Shown piece by piece: positions 33,586-41,496 of a stretch of 64,000 nt of DNA. The number at the start of each line of letters is the position of its first letter. Within the stretch, counting starts at the first letter, position 1. Source of the DNA: Streptomyces sp. SID8374 (GTDB taxonomy: Bacteria > Actinomycetota > Actinomycetes > Streptomycetales > Streptomycetaceae); assembly GCF_009865135.1 (NCBI RefSeq), contig NZ_WWGH01000001.1, positions 3,658,001 through 3,722,000 on the forward strand. Direction: 5' to 3'. A program made the translations under genes and the position numbers. Below the pieces are notes generated by a model, which was not told the origin of the DNA, searched no databases, and saw only the letters and a list, made by a program, of their open reading frames with translations.

Positions 33586-33675
33586 TGGCGGTGGGTGTGG
33601 GATTTGAACCCACGGTGACATCGCTGCCACGACGGTTTTCAAGACCGTTCCCTTAGGCCGCTCGGGCAACCCACC
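33586..33675 (-). tRNA. tRNA-Ser (anticodon TGA)
   Basis: A 90-nt class II tRNA on the minus strand, including encoded CCA at 33586-33588. The acceptor GGTGGGT pairs with ACCCACC, with discriminator G. The anticodon arm ACGGT-CTTGAAA-ACCGT gives TGA, reading UCA. A long variable arm and T arm GTGGG-TTCAAAT-CCCAC follow. Unlike the other two tRNAs here, CCA is encoded. Its 5' flank is duplicated 0.9 kb away. Confidence 0.96.
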
Positions 33676-33712
33676 TTCGCCCCGCGTCACCTGCTGCGGA
33701 GCGGGCTACAGC
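33676..33712. repeat. Direct repeat, copy 1 (tRNA-Ser 5' flank)
   Basis: The 37 bases immediately 5' of tRNA-Ser(TGA) recur at 34581-34617 with 34/37 identity (28/29 in the first part). The copies bracket ~870 bases with a DUF6221 gene and a different base composition, suggesting an insertion or duplication footprint. Confidence 0.85.
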
Positions 33713-33932
33713 TTAGCGTCCGCGTGCTCCGTACCGGAGCTTGGTCCACGCGGGGTCCACGGGGACAGCGTCGCACGTGTGGGCTGTTCGCCCGCCCCGC
33801 AGATGCTGACGGCCACCGCTACGGGCTGCCTGGTCGTACCCCTGGCTCTACGACTGATGCGGGGAAGAAAGCCAAGCAGGCCCGCAAACCAAGCGGGCTC
33901 ATCAAGAGAATGGCGCCTTCGCAATGTCCTGG

Positions 33933-34457
33933 CTACATGTGCGAGATGTCCCACGACCGAGGTCGCGCGTCCGGTGCCCACTCAGGCTGGTAATCGGGAT
34001 GGTCCGCGTAGGGCACTGCGAGCAGCCTTAGCACCGCGTCGTTGCCGAAGATCCCGTCCGGGCGCTCATCGATGGCCCGCGAATGGCGCTCGCAGATGAC
34101 ATCAGGGTCATACTCATCCCCGTCCGGATCGAAGTGCACGCTGTTGGTGCAGGGAAAGCCCGGATGGGGATCAGTGGCGCCGGGCCGGTACTTGTCGAGG
34201 ATGCCGAGCTTGGCCTTTACCTCACGGCGGATGCGAGCCGGGTTGTGGCGGGCTATATGAATGGCCTCCAGCCGGTCCGGGACCCCTGTGTCAGGGACCA
34301 CGATCCGGCCGTTCGACTTCTCCTCGATAGGCCCTTGTTCACCAGAACGCCCGCGCATCAGCCACTCGCCTCCGCCGCTCGTAGCCACCGCCATCTCGGC
34401 GAAGGCATCGTCTTCATCGAGTCGGGCACGCAGGAAGTCGACCAATTTGTCATTCAT
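33933..34457 (-). CDS. DUF6221-like hypothetical protein
   Basis: A 174-residue acidic protein resembling the actinobacterial DUF6221 family, seen from the N-terminal LVDFLRARLDEDDAFAEMA, central HIARHNPARIRREVKAKLGILD and the downstream CTNSVHFDPDGD. Family members are often found on integrative elements; function is unknown. The ATG at 34457 has AGGGAG upstream. Codon use is less GC-rich than in neighbouring genes. It lies between two copies of the tRNA-Ser flank repeat, which supports acquisition by insertion. Confidence 0.7.
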   Translation of the reverse strand: MNDKLVDFLRARLDEDDAFAEMAVATSGGGEWLMRGRSGEQGPIEEKSNGRIVVPDTGVPDRLEAIHIARHNPARIRREVKAKLGILDKYRPGATDPHPGFPCTNSVHFDPDGDEYDPDVICERHSRAIDERPDGIFGNDAVLRLLAVPYADHPDYQPEWAPDARPRSWDISHM

Positions 34458-34580
34458 GTGCTACTCCCTGTCAGGTTTGCAGCGGCCTGGCAGAGTTTAG
34501 CCACCGCGCCCCTCGGTCGAAACGTTGTCGACATGCGAAGAGCGAAGCTGCGGCATAGTCCATGCGCCGAGCCGTAGAGA

Positions 34581-34617
34581 TTCGCCCCGCGTCACTTGCT
34601 GCGGAGCGGTCAACAGC
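34581..34617. repeat. Direct repeat, copy 2
   Basis: Second copy of the 37-bp tRNA-Ser 5'-flank sequence (34/37 identical to 33676-33712, same orientation). It is not followed by a tRNA gene here. Confidence 0.85.
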
Positions 34618-34637
34618 CCGCTGGCTGAGCTAACTCC

Positions 34638-34832
34638 TCACCGGCGGCGCACAATTCGGACCTCACGCGTGATCTGCACCACTTGGCGATTGCTCTTCTC
34701 GGCGCAGCGCGGTAGGAACGGCGCAAGAAAATCACCGAGAGCGTCCAGAGCTTCCTCTGAAATATCGCTGGGGGTGATGGGGCTTGGCTCCCTGACCAGG
34801 AGCCTTCCCGACCCACCTAAGAACGGGGACAC
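34638..34832 (-). CDS. Possible small protein, 64 aa
   Basis: A short open frame from GTG 34832, reading PSDISEEALDALGDFLAPFLPRC and ending in a basic EVRIVRRR. The helical, amphipathic start and a codon use unlike pure GC shadow frames make it plausible, and it lies on the same strand upstream of the DUF6221 gene. No family is recognised and no clear Shine-Dalgarno sequence is present, so it may be a remnant. Confidence 0.35.
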   Translation of the reverse strand: MSPFLGGSGRLLVREPSPITPSDISEEALDALGDFLAPFLPRCAEKSNRQVVQITREVRIVRRR

Positions 34833-35245
34833 TTGAACCGCATCGCCATGCGTACCGCACTGCCTCTCATATCCGCCGGCGCCGTCCTGTTCGCGAGAGC
34901 CGGCACGGGTGCCGCCGCTCCGTCGGACGAGCCGGTTCCGGTGAATTCAGCGCGATGGCCGGCCCGGAGGTGAACGACCGGCCGAAGTACACGGTCGAGG
35001 GATCGCCCCACTTCATGCCCGACAAGAAGAAGCCGCAGACGACCTGGCTGCTGCCCCGTCAGACCGTGTCGTGGGCCGTGTCTGGCAGCCACATCTTCAC
35101 GTGGGAGATCGGCGCCGGCGCCGAGGCAGAGGCGGGGGCCATCCTGGCCAAGGCCAAGGTCAGCGTCGACGCAGACCGTAAGAAGGCCATCACCGTCGTG
35201 GCGCCGCGAAAGGGTGACATGTCGATCGGTCGGCAGAACTCATGA
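34833..35245 (+). pseudogene. Frameshifted secreted-protein gene
   Basis: A TTG at 34833 opens a frame with a convincing signal peptide (RIAMRTALPLISAGAVLF, then AGTGAAAPSDEP), but it stops after ~46 codons. The rest continues in another frame from about 34943: EFSAMAGPEVNDRPKYTVEG…VSWAVSGSHIFTWEIGAGAEAEAG…APRKGDMSIGRQNS, stopping at 35245. A single-base loss near ccggttccggtgaattc (about 34930-34945) would explain this. The signal and body therefore belong to one broken gene, unless the read has an error. Family not recognised. Confidence 0.65.
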
Positions 35246-35777
35246 CGGGGACGGGGCCAGGGGTACGGACGGCCGGGCGGTACGGCGGGTCGGCGTCGCC
35301 CTGGCCGTCACGGCGCTGCTCGGTGCGGGGGCGTGCAGCCCGAGTGAGCAGCCCGAGTCGTCCTCGACCAGCCCGAGCGTGACGGGGTCGGCCTCGGCCG
35401 CTCCGGACACGTCCGCCGCCCAAACGGCGAAGTCCGTGCTGGAAAAGGGCATCGTCAACATGGAATCCCTCAGCGACGGGGACGGTGGGTTGCAGAAGCA
35501 GTTCGGCAACACACTGGCCTCCGTGCCCGAGGACGTGCTGAGCGTGTCGTTCGCGTTCACCTGCACGGGTGGCGCCGAGGTGGCGCTGACCTTCCGCCTG
35601 GCGGGCAAGGAGGTGGCGTCGGCCGCGGGCACCCACGTGTGCGACGGCTCCACCATCTTCCAGCGGAGCATCGACACGCCCGGTTCGGGCCCTCTCGGCT
35701 TCTCGGCCGTCGCCACCGGCGCCGAGAGCGGCGGCTACGCCTACGCCTACTACTCCGAGAAGAAGCAGCTTCCGTAA
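35214..35777 (+). CDS. Putative exported lipoprotein
   Basis: A 187-residue reading from GTG 35214. Hydrophobic ALAVTALLGAGAC (Cys about residue 41) looks like a lipoprotein signal with a slightly unusual lipobox, followed by a Ser/Thr/Pro/Glu linker and a ~125-residue domain with two further Cys (FTCTGG, THVCDG). The start is uncertain: ATG 35242 overlaps the preceding stop as ATGA but is in another frame, so either the GTG is used despite a poor SD or a frameshift near 35270 separates a true ATG start from the signal. It ends at a strong terminator. Confidence 0.65.
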   Translation: MTCRSVGRTHDGDGARGTDGRAVRRVGVALAVTALLGAGACSPSEQPESSSTSPSVTGSASAAPDTSAAQTAKSVLEKGIVNMESLSDGDGGLQKQFGNTLASVPEDVLSVSFAFTCTGGAEVALTFRLAGKEVASAAGTHVCDGSTIFQRSIDTPGSGPLGFSAVATGAESGGYAYAYYSEKKQLP

Positions 35778-35793
35778 GCAGATCCTGATCGAC

Positions 35794-35841
35794 ACGGCCG
35801 GAGCCCCCGCACTCAAGCGTGAGTGCGGGGGCTCCGGCCGT
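35794..35841. terminator. Strong bidirectional hairpin terminator
   Basis: Perfect 22-bp arms at 35794-35815 and 35820-35841 with a 4-base loop (agcg) lie between the convergent lipoprotein and HtrA-like genes. Confidence 0.92.
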
Positions 35842-35853
35842 CTCCCTGGACCG

Positions 35854-37569
35854 TCAGCTGTCGCCCTCGCGCTGGCCCAGGGTGACCTCCGCCGTCGCCG
35901 TCTTGCCGTCGCGCTCGTACGTCAGGGTCACCTTCTCGCCCGGCTTGCGGGTCCAGATCTCGCCGATCAGGGTCGGGCCGCTGTCGATCACGGTGTCGTT
36001 GAACTTGGTGATCACGTCGCCCGCCTTGAGGCCCGCCTTGGCCGCCGGTCCGTCCGGGGTGACCGCGGGGGTGCCGTCCGCGCCCTTGGCGGAGATCGCG
36101 GCGCCGCCGGTCTTCTCCTCCATCGTCACCGTCGCGCCGATCACCGGGTAGACCGGCTTGCCCGTCTTGATCAGCTGCTCGGCGACGTTCTTCGCCTGGT
36201 TGATCGGGATCGCGAAGCCGAGGCCGATGGAGCCGGCCTGGGACTGGCCGAGGCCGCCGCCCGTCGACTGGATCGCGGAGTTGATGCCGATGACCGCGCC
36301 CGTGGCGTCCAGGAGCGGGCCGCCGGAGTTGCCCGGGTTGATCGAGGCGTCGGTCTGCAGGGCGCTCATGTACGAGTTCTTGCTGCTGGAGCCGTCCCCG
36401 GAGGCGACCGGGCGGTTCTTCGCGCTGATGATGCCCGTCGTGACCGTGTTGGACAGGCCGAAGGGGGCGCCGATCGCGATCGTCGAGTCGCCGACCGCCA
36501 CGCTCTCCGAGTTGCCGAGGGGGAGGGGGGCCAGGCCGGACGGGGGGTTCTTGAGCTTCAGTACGGCCACGTCGTAGCCCTGCGCCCGGCCGACCACCTC
36601 GGCCGCGTACTTCTTGCCGTCGGAGAACGTCGCCGACAGTTCGCCGGACTCCGCGGCGGAGGCCACCACGTGGTTGTTGGTGAGGATGTGGCCCTCCTTG
36701 TCGTACACGAAGCCCGTACCCGTGCCGCCCTCGCCGTCGCCGCCCTGCGCGTCGATCGTGACCACGCTGGGCAGCGCCTTGGCCGCGACCCCGGCCACGG
36801 TGCCCGCCGGGCGCTTGAGGTCCCTCGGGGAGTCCGAGGCGGAGACCGTGGTCGAACTGCCGGAGGAGCCGTTGTCGTTGCGGTCGGCCGCCCAGTAGCC
36901 GAGGGCGCCGCCGACGCCGCCCGCCACCAGGGCCGCCACCGCGACGGCCGCGACCAGGGCACCCGCGCCCCGGCGCTTGCCGTTGCCGTGGGAGGGGTCG
37001 TGGCCGGGCTGCGGGGCGCCCCAGACCGGGCCGTTGCCGCTCCCGTTGCCGCCGCCGGGCGTGTGGGCCGCGCCGCCGCCCGCGTACGGTCCGCCACCCG
37101 CGTACGAGGGGACCGCGGGCGGGGGCGGGGGCCAGGAGGCGGCGCCCGCGGGGGGCTCGGGCGCCGCCCCGTACGGGGGGTGCTGCGGCTGAGGGGTGTG
37201 GGGCTCGGTCGGGCCGGAGTACGCCGGGGGGACCTGGTGCGTGCCGGAGTGCGGCGCGGACTCCTGGTGCGCGGCCTGGTGCGCCGGGGCGCCCTGGGCC
37301 GTCGGAGTGTGGCGCGGGGCGTCCGCGTGCGCCGGGGCAGTCGGGGGCGCGGCCGGGGCTGCCGGGGGCGCCGTCTCCGTACCGGAGTCGCTCCCGGCCC
37401 CCTCGCGTACGCCGTCCGCCGCCGGAGAGGTCCCGGAGTCCGGGGACGTCCGGGACGCGGCTCCGTCCGCCGCCGCGTCGGGAGTGGTGGCCGGCACGGG
37501 AGGTGCGGGCGGAACGGGCGGCACGGCCGGTACCGCGTTGCCCTCGGTGCCCTCGTTCTCGGTGCTCAC
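35854..37569 (-). CDS. HtrA/PepD-like membrane-anchored serine protease with PDZ domain
   Basis: A 571-residue trypsin-like protease of the DegP/HtrA class. The first ~200 residues are Pro/Ala-rich and cytoplasmic, followed by one transmembrane helix (about 205-227). The protease domain has His300 in LTNNHVV, Asp333 in YDVAVLKL and Ser415 in NPGNSGGPL. A C-terminal PDZ domain follows (about 480-560: GPAAKAGLKAGDVITKFND). It would act outside the membrane on misfolded proteins. GTG 37569 has GAGGAG upstream. The 200-base upstream gap contains TGTGC-ATCC-GCACA (37686-37699), a loose Crp-like dyad. Confidence 0.93.
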   Translation of the reverse strand: MSTENEGTEGNAVPAVPPVPPAPPVPATTPDAAADGAASRTSPDSGTSPAADGVREGAGSDSGTETAPPAAPAAPPTAPAHADAPRHTPTAQGAPAHQAAHQESAPHSGTHQVPPAYSGPTEPHTPQPQHPPYGAAPEPPAGAASWPPPPPAVPSYAGGGPYAGGGAAHTPGGGNGSGNGPVWGAPQPGHDPSHGNGKRRGAGALVAAVAVAALVAGGVGGALGYWAADRNDNGSSGSSTTVSASDSPRDLKRPAGTVAGVAAKALPSVVTIDAQGGDGEGGTGTGFVYDKEGHILTNNHVVASAAESGELSATFSDGKKYAAEVVGRAQGYDVAVLKLKNPPSGLAPLPLGNSESVAVGDSTIAIGAPFGLSNTVTTGIISAKNRPVASGDGSSSKNSYMSALQTDASINPGNSGGPLLDATGAVIGINSAIQSTGGGLGQSQAGSIGLGFAIPINQAKNVAEQLIKTGKPVYPVIGATVTMEEKTGGAAISAKGADGTPAVTPDGPAAKAGLKAGDVITKFNDTVIDSGPTLIGEIWTRKPGEKVTLTYERDGKTATAEVTLGQREGDS

Positions 37570-37770
37570 AGCTCTTTACTCCTCGGTTCCACTCGGCATC
37601 CAGTCGGCATTCGGCAGGAAATCCGCTGTGCACGTGTCTGCGGTCAGCTTTTCCCACAGCGCGTCGGGCCACTGTAAGCAGGAGCTGTGCATCCGCACAC
37701 CAATCTTTACATCAGACAAAACGGACCTCCAGGGTGACATGTGTTCGCCTACCCCCGAGGCGGTGACACC

Positions 37771-38607
37771 ATGACCCGGGTGACCCACGCACGGCAGCGC
37801 AGCCCGCACACCTCGATCCAGGTCGTCGCCCATCGCGGGGCGTCCGACGACGCCCCCGAACACACCCTGGCCGCCTATCGCAAGGCGATCGAGGACGGTG
37901 CCGACGCCCTGGAGTGCGACGTCCGGCTGACCGCCGACGGCCACCTGGTCTGCGTGCACGACCGCCGGGTGAACCGTACGTCGAACGGGCGCGGCGCCGT
38001 CTCCGCCCTGGAGCTCGCCGATCTCGCCGCCCTCGACTTCGGCTCCTGGAAGGACCGCGAGGAGTCACCGGACTGGGATCCGGTGCCGGGCGAGCTCACC
38101 TCCGTGCTGACCCTGGAACGGCTCCTGGAGCTCTTCACCGAGGTACGGGCCACGGGGCGGCCGCTCCAGCTGGCCATCGAGACGAAGCACCCCACCCGTT
38201 GGGCCGGACAGGTCGAGGAGCGGCTCCTCCAGCTCCTGAACCGCTTCGAGCTGGCCACGCCGCCGGCCGACGAGCCCTCCCCCATCCGCATCATGAGCTT
38301 CTCCGGGCGCTCCCTGCACCGCGTCCAGGCGGCGGCGCCCGCGCTGCCCACCGTCTACCTGATGCAGTTCGTCTCGCCCCGGCTGCGGGACGGACGGCTG
38401 CCCGCCGGCTCCCGGATCGCCGGACCCGGCATGCGAATCGTGCGCAACCACCCCGGATACATCGAGAGGCTGCACCGGGCGGGCCACCGGGTGCACGTGT
38501 GGACTGTGAACGAACCGGCGGACGTGGAGCTCTGCGCCGAACTCGGCGTCGAGGCGATCATCACCAACCGCCCGAAGCAGGTTCTGTCCCAACTGCGCGG
38601 CATCTAG
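37771..38607 (+). CDS. Glycerophosphodiester phosphodiesterase
   Basis: A 278-residue GDPD-family enzyme that hydrolyses glycerophosphodiesters to sn-glycerol 3-phosphate and an alcohol. It has VAHRGASDDAPEHTLAAY (catalytic His and the E-x-T that replaces ENT), ALECDVRLTADGHLVCVHD (metal Glu/Asp and second His), AIETKHP and HVWTVNEPADV. The ATG at 37771 has GAGGCGG upstream; GTG 37741 is a less likely start. There is no signal peptide, so it is cytoplasmic. It is divergent from the HtrA-like gene. Confidence 0.9.
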   Translation: MTRVTHARQRSPHTSIQVVAHRGASDDAPEHTLAAYRKAIEDGADALECDVRLTADGHLVCVHDRRVNRTSNGRGAVSALELADLAALDFGSWKDREESPDWDPVPGELTSVLTLERLLELFTEVRATGRPLQLAIETKHPTRWAGQVEERLLQLLNRFELATPPADEPSPIRIMSFSGRSLHRVQAAAPALPTVYLMQFVSPRLRDGRLPAGSRIAGPGMRIVRNHPGYIERLHRAGHRVHVWTVNEPADVELCAELGVEAIITNRPKQVLSQLRGI

Positions 38608-38848
38608 GGCCTGTCGTCAAACTGCCGTCTGCCGTGCGACGCCTGGCACGCACGCTCGCGGCGTTAGCACATAACGGCACACCTTCGGTGCACAACAGCA
38701 CCCCCGCACCACCATGACGGGGAGTACACCGGCGCATTCACCGCGCGTTCGGTTGTGTCGAGTGCGTCACCGGCAGCCCCCTGGCCGGTTTCCGGCGCAG
38801 CTCAGTGGGGCATCCAACCCGTGGCATGGGGCAAAGGAGGTCTCGGGG

Positions 38849-39373
38849 GTGGCGTTGGTGGTGGCACAAGAGGTGCCTGCGTCGTCGAGCATGGCCGTTC
38901 CCCATGGGCCTGCGGGCGTGGGGCAGGCACGGCACCGGATGCGCGAGCAGTTGCGCAGCAACGGGGTGTCGGACGCGGTCGTGGACGACGCCGTTCTCAT
39001 TCTTTCCGAACTGCTCAGCAACGCCTGCCGGCACGGCAGGCCGCTGGGGCGGCACGCGGATGTCGGTGACGGCGACATCCGGGCCGCCTGGCGCGTGGAC
39101 ACGGGCGGCGGGCTGACCGTGGAGGTCACGGACGGCGGCGGGCCCACCCGGCCCGTTCCGTCCACCCCTTCGGTGACGGCACGCGGCGGCCGGGGGCTCA
39201 ACATCATCAGCGCCCTGGCCCAGGAGTGGGGCGTACGGGACGACTCCTCGGGCGAGGTCACCGTCTGGGCCCACGTGCCCTCCCCCAAGCCGCCCGAGCT
39301 CGGGGGAGCGGTCGGCGGGCTCACCGGATTCGAAGGGCTGGACTTCTCCGATGTCCTCGACGACGTGAGCTGA
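38849..39373 (+). CDS. RsbW-like ATP-binding regulatory protein
   Basis: A 174-residue GHKL ATPase domain protein of the anti-sigma factor/serine kinase type. The N box is LILSELLSNACRHG, G1-like VEVTDGGGP and G2-like GGRGLNIISAL. Such proteins bind a sigma factor or phosphorylate an anti-anti-sigma factor; the partner is not adjacent. GTG 38849 has AAAGGAGG 8 bases upstream, better than longer readings. Confidence 0.88.
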   Translation: MALVVAQEVPASSSMAVPHGPAGVGQARHRMREQLRSNGVSDAVVDDAVLILSELLSNACRHGRPLGRHADVGDGDIRAAWRVDTGGGLTVEVTDGGGPTRPVPSTPSVTARGGRGLNIISALAQEWGVRDDSSGEVTVWAHVPSPKPPELGGAVGGLTGFEGLDFSDVLDDVS

Positions 39374-39484
39374 GAGGGCGGCCTCACCCGGCGAACGTGG
39401 CGGCAGGCGTGTGTACGGCGGCGGAGTCCCGGGCGGCTAGGCTCGCGCCGAGACCGCACTGTCGCAATCGGGAGAATGCCCACC

Positions 39485-40450
39485 ATGGCCAAGAAGCGCC
39501 CTCAGACCAAGGCCGGGAAGCAGCAGCTCAAGGACGGTGAGATCCCGGTCGTCGGGGCCCGTGAGCCCTGCCCGTGCGGTTCGGGCCGTCGCTACAAGGC
39601 GTGTCACGGACGCGCCGCCGCCCAGGCCGTGACCGAGCTGGTCCACCGCCCGTTCGAGGGACTGGCCGGTGAGTGCGACTGGGTCGCGCTGCGCGAGCTG
39701 GTGCCCGCCGCCACGGTCGGACTGACGCTGAAGGGCGGGCTGCCCGAGGGCGTTCCGTCGGTGACGCTGGCGACCGTCCTGCCGATGGCCTGGCCGGCCC
39801 TGCGCCGCGACGACGGTTCCGTCCTCCTCGCCCTGCAGAACGACACCTCCTCCGGCGACCTCAGCCGCGACCTCGCGGACACGCTCCAGCGCGCGCTGGA
39901 GGTCGACCCGGGCACCCCCGTCACCGCCCGCCGCGTCCCGGCCGACGGGCCGCGCCTCCAGGACCTCCTCGACCCGGACGCCGCCTTCGAGCCGGTCGTC
40001 CACACCGGGTTCGAGTTCTGGGTGCCCGACGCGGAGAACGCCACCCCCGAGGTGTCCGCCTCCCTGGAGCGCGCGAACGCCGCCGCGATCCCGACGGTGC
40101 TGCTCTCCGGCGTCGACGCCGCGTACTGGTGCGAGACCCCGGAGAAGAACCACCTGCGCTGGGTCATGCCGCACCCCGAGGAGCAGCTCCTCGACGCGCT
40201 CGCCCGGCTGCACGCGGCCGGCACCTCCTCGCTCGGTGAGGACACCCGGCTGGTCGGCTCGTTCCGGGCGCACGGTCTGGTCGTCCCGGTCTGGGACCTG
40301 CCGACGTCGATGGGCGCCGAGGCGTGCGAGAAGCCGGCCGTCGCGTTCGCCGAGCGGCTGGCGACGGCGCTCGCCTCCGACGCCCCGCTCACCGCCGAGG
40401 AGCGCCGTGCCCGCGGCGGCCTCACCAACCGACAGGTGACCCTCAGCTGA
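39485..40450 (+). CDS. DUF5926 family protein with SEC-C zinc motif
   Basis: A 321-residue protein. The N-terminal PCPCGSGRRYKACHG (about 24-38) is a SEC-C zinc-binding motif of the kind found at the SecA C-terminus, preceded by a Lys-rich start. The remaining ~270 residues form the actinobacterial DUF5926 domain of unknown function. The ATG at 39485 has GGGAG upstream. It follows the RsbW-like gene on the same strand after ~110 bases. Confidence 0.85.
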   Translation: MAKKRPQTKAGKQQLKDGEIPVVGAREPCPCGSGRRYKACHGRAAAQAVTELVHRPFEGLAGECDWVALRELVPAATVGLTLKGGLPEGVPSVTLATVLPMAWPALRRDDGSVLLALQNDTSSGDLSRDLADTLQRALEVDPGTPVTARRVPADGPRLQDLLDPDAAFEPVVHTGFEFWVPDAENATPEVSASLERANAAAIPTVLLSGVDAAYWCETPEKNHLRWVMPHPEEQLLDALARLHAAGTSSLGEDTRLVGSFRAHGLVVPVWDLPTSMGAEACEKPAVAFAERLATALASDAPLTAEERRARGGLTNRQVTLS

Positions 40451-40609
40451 TCCCGCCGAGGCCCCTGCGGTGATCCACCCGAGGACCCCTCCGGCAGACC
40501 CTCCGAGTCGGTGACCCGCGTCACAACTCACCGTACTCACAAGTAAATCCCCGCCCCTGTAGGCGAGATCGAATTTGCGAACGGCAGATCTCTTGTTACC
40601 GTTCTAGAA

Positions 40610-40649
40610 GCCCGGTCGCTGGTGCATCCCCCGTCGCCAGCGACCGGGC
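40610..40649 (+). terminator. Hairpin with C-rich loop after DUF5926 gene
   Basis: Perfect 13-bp arms, gcccggtcgctgg (40610-40622) and ccagcgaccgggc (40637-40649), with a 14-base loop containing CCCCC. A promoter-like TTGCGA (40575-40580), 16-base spacer and TACCGT (40597-40602) sits just before it, so the hairpin may also be a short independent RNA. The rest of the 259-base gap 40451-40708 shows nothing else clear. Confidence 0.7.
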
Positions 40650-40708
40650 GTCTTCGTTTCCGGTCGCGGCCCGCGTCTGCCCGCCGCCCGGAGCCCCTCG
40701 CCTCCGAC

Positions 40709-41335
40709 TCAGCCCGATGCGCCCGGCGCGCGATGTGATCCGGCCCGGAGCAGCAGGGGCGCCTCCGCCACCGGCCCCGCGCCGGCGTACTCCGCCACCG
40801 CCGTGTAGGCGTCGGGAGCGCCCGCCGAGCGGCTTCGCGGGGTCTCGCAGCTGCCCGGCTCGTCGTGGGCCGCCAGGACGCAGTGCAGCTCCACGGTCCG
40901 CCCGTCCGGCCCCATCAGCGTGAGTACGGTGCGGAGTTCCGTACCGGAGGTGTTGCGGTGGTAGGCGCGCGCCCAGGTCTCACCGCCCCCGGTCATGACA
41001 CAGGTCTGCGCCTCGATGCCCACCGGCGAGACCAGCTCGGGACCGCACCGGGCCGCGTCCCCGGAAATGTCCGCGTCCTCGAAAACGTCCGGGCCCTCGG
41101 CACCGATTTTCGATGGTGATTTCGACGGTGGCGGAGAAGGCGGGGAAGAAGAATCGGCCTTATCTTCGGACAGGTCATCAGAAAGCTTTTTTTCATGGCT
41201 TTCTGATGACCTGTCCGCAGATGTGCCGTCGGCCGTTGCGACTTCCGGGGAACCTCCGGGATCTGCGGAAGCAACGATCGGCATCAGGCAGGCGAAGGCG
41301 GCGGCAGCCGTGAGGCCGATCATGCGGAGATTCAT
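40709..41335 (-). CDS. Exported protein of unknown function
   Basis: A 208-residue precursor with a Sec signal (MNLRMIGLTAAAAFAC…VASA, about 1-24), a Ser/Asp/Glu/Lys-rich low-complexity segment (about 25-80) and a ~120-residue domain with four Cys (ARCGPELV, QTCVMTGG, LHCVLAAH, GSCETP), probably two disulfides in the oxidising exterior. The ATG at 41335 follows AAGGGGG. The low-complexity part is encoded by DNA containing a perfect 20-bp inverted repeat (41167-41217). No family is recognised. Confidence 0.78.
   Translation of the reverse strand: MNLRMIGLTAAAAFACLMPIVASADPGGSPEVATADGTSADRSSESHEKKLSDDLSEDKADSSSPPSPPPSKSPSKIGAEGPDVFEDADISGDAARCGPELVSPVGIEAQTCVMTGGGETWARAYHRNTSGTELRTVLTLMGPDGRTVELHCVLAAHDEPGSCETPRSRSAGAPDAYTAVAEYAGAGPVAEAPLLLRAGSHRAPGASG
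41167..41217. repeat. Perfect 20-bp inverted repeat inside exported-protein gene
   Basis: Arms at 41167-41186 and 41198-41217 are exact reverse complements, with an 11-base centre containing a run of seven T. It lies within coding sequence for the Ser/Glu/Lys-rich segment. On the plus strand it resembles a stem with a T-rich loop. Confidence 0.95.
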
Positions 41336-41445
41336 GTGGCCCCCTTGCCGTCCGCGCGGGCCGTGGCGGGCGCGCGGGTATTCGGGGGCGACGATATCGA
41401 CGTAGGACACGCGGCCGGGCCGTCCCGCACCCGTTCACCACGAAT

Positions 41446-41485
41446 ACGGCCCGGCTCGCACCCGTACGAGTGAGAGCCGGGCCGT
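41446..41485 (-). terminator. Terminator of the degenerate prim-pol gene
   Basis: Perfect 12-bp arms, acggcccggctc (41446-41457) and gagccgggccgt (41474-41485), lie just beyond the minus-strand stop at 41497. Confidence 0.75.
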
Positions 41486-41496
41486 CCGTCCGCCCG

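Noticed and set aside
32585..34457. Integrative plasmid (AICE) at tRNA-Ser
   Set aside because: No integrase, excisionase, FtsK-like transfer or replication initiator gene is present; only a prim-pol and a DUF6221 gene lie near the tRNA.
34600..34645. tRNA remnant next to the second direct repeat (minus strand GTTAGCTCAGCC…)
   Set aside because: It resembles a D-arm, but no acceptor, anticodon or T arm can be paired around it.
37741..37770. Earlier GTG start for the glycerophosphodiesterase
   Set aside because: The ten extra residues lack similarity and the GTG has a poorly spaced ribosome site; ATG 37771 has GAGGCGG upstream.
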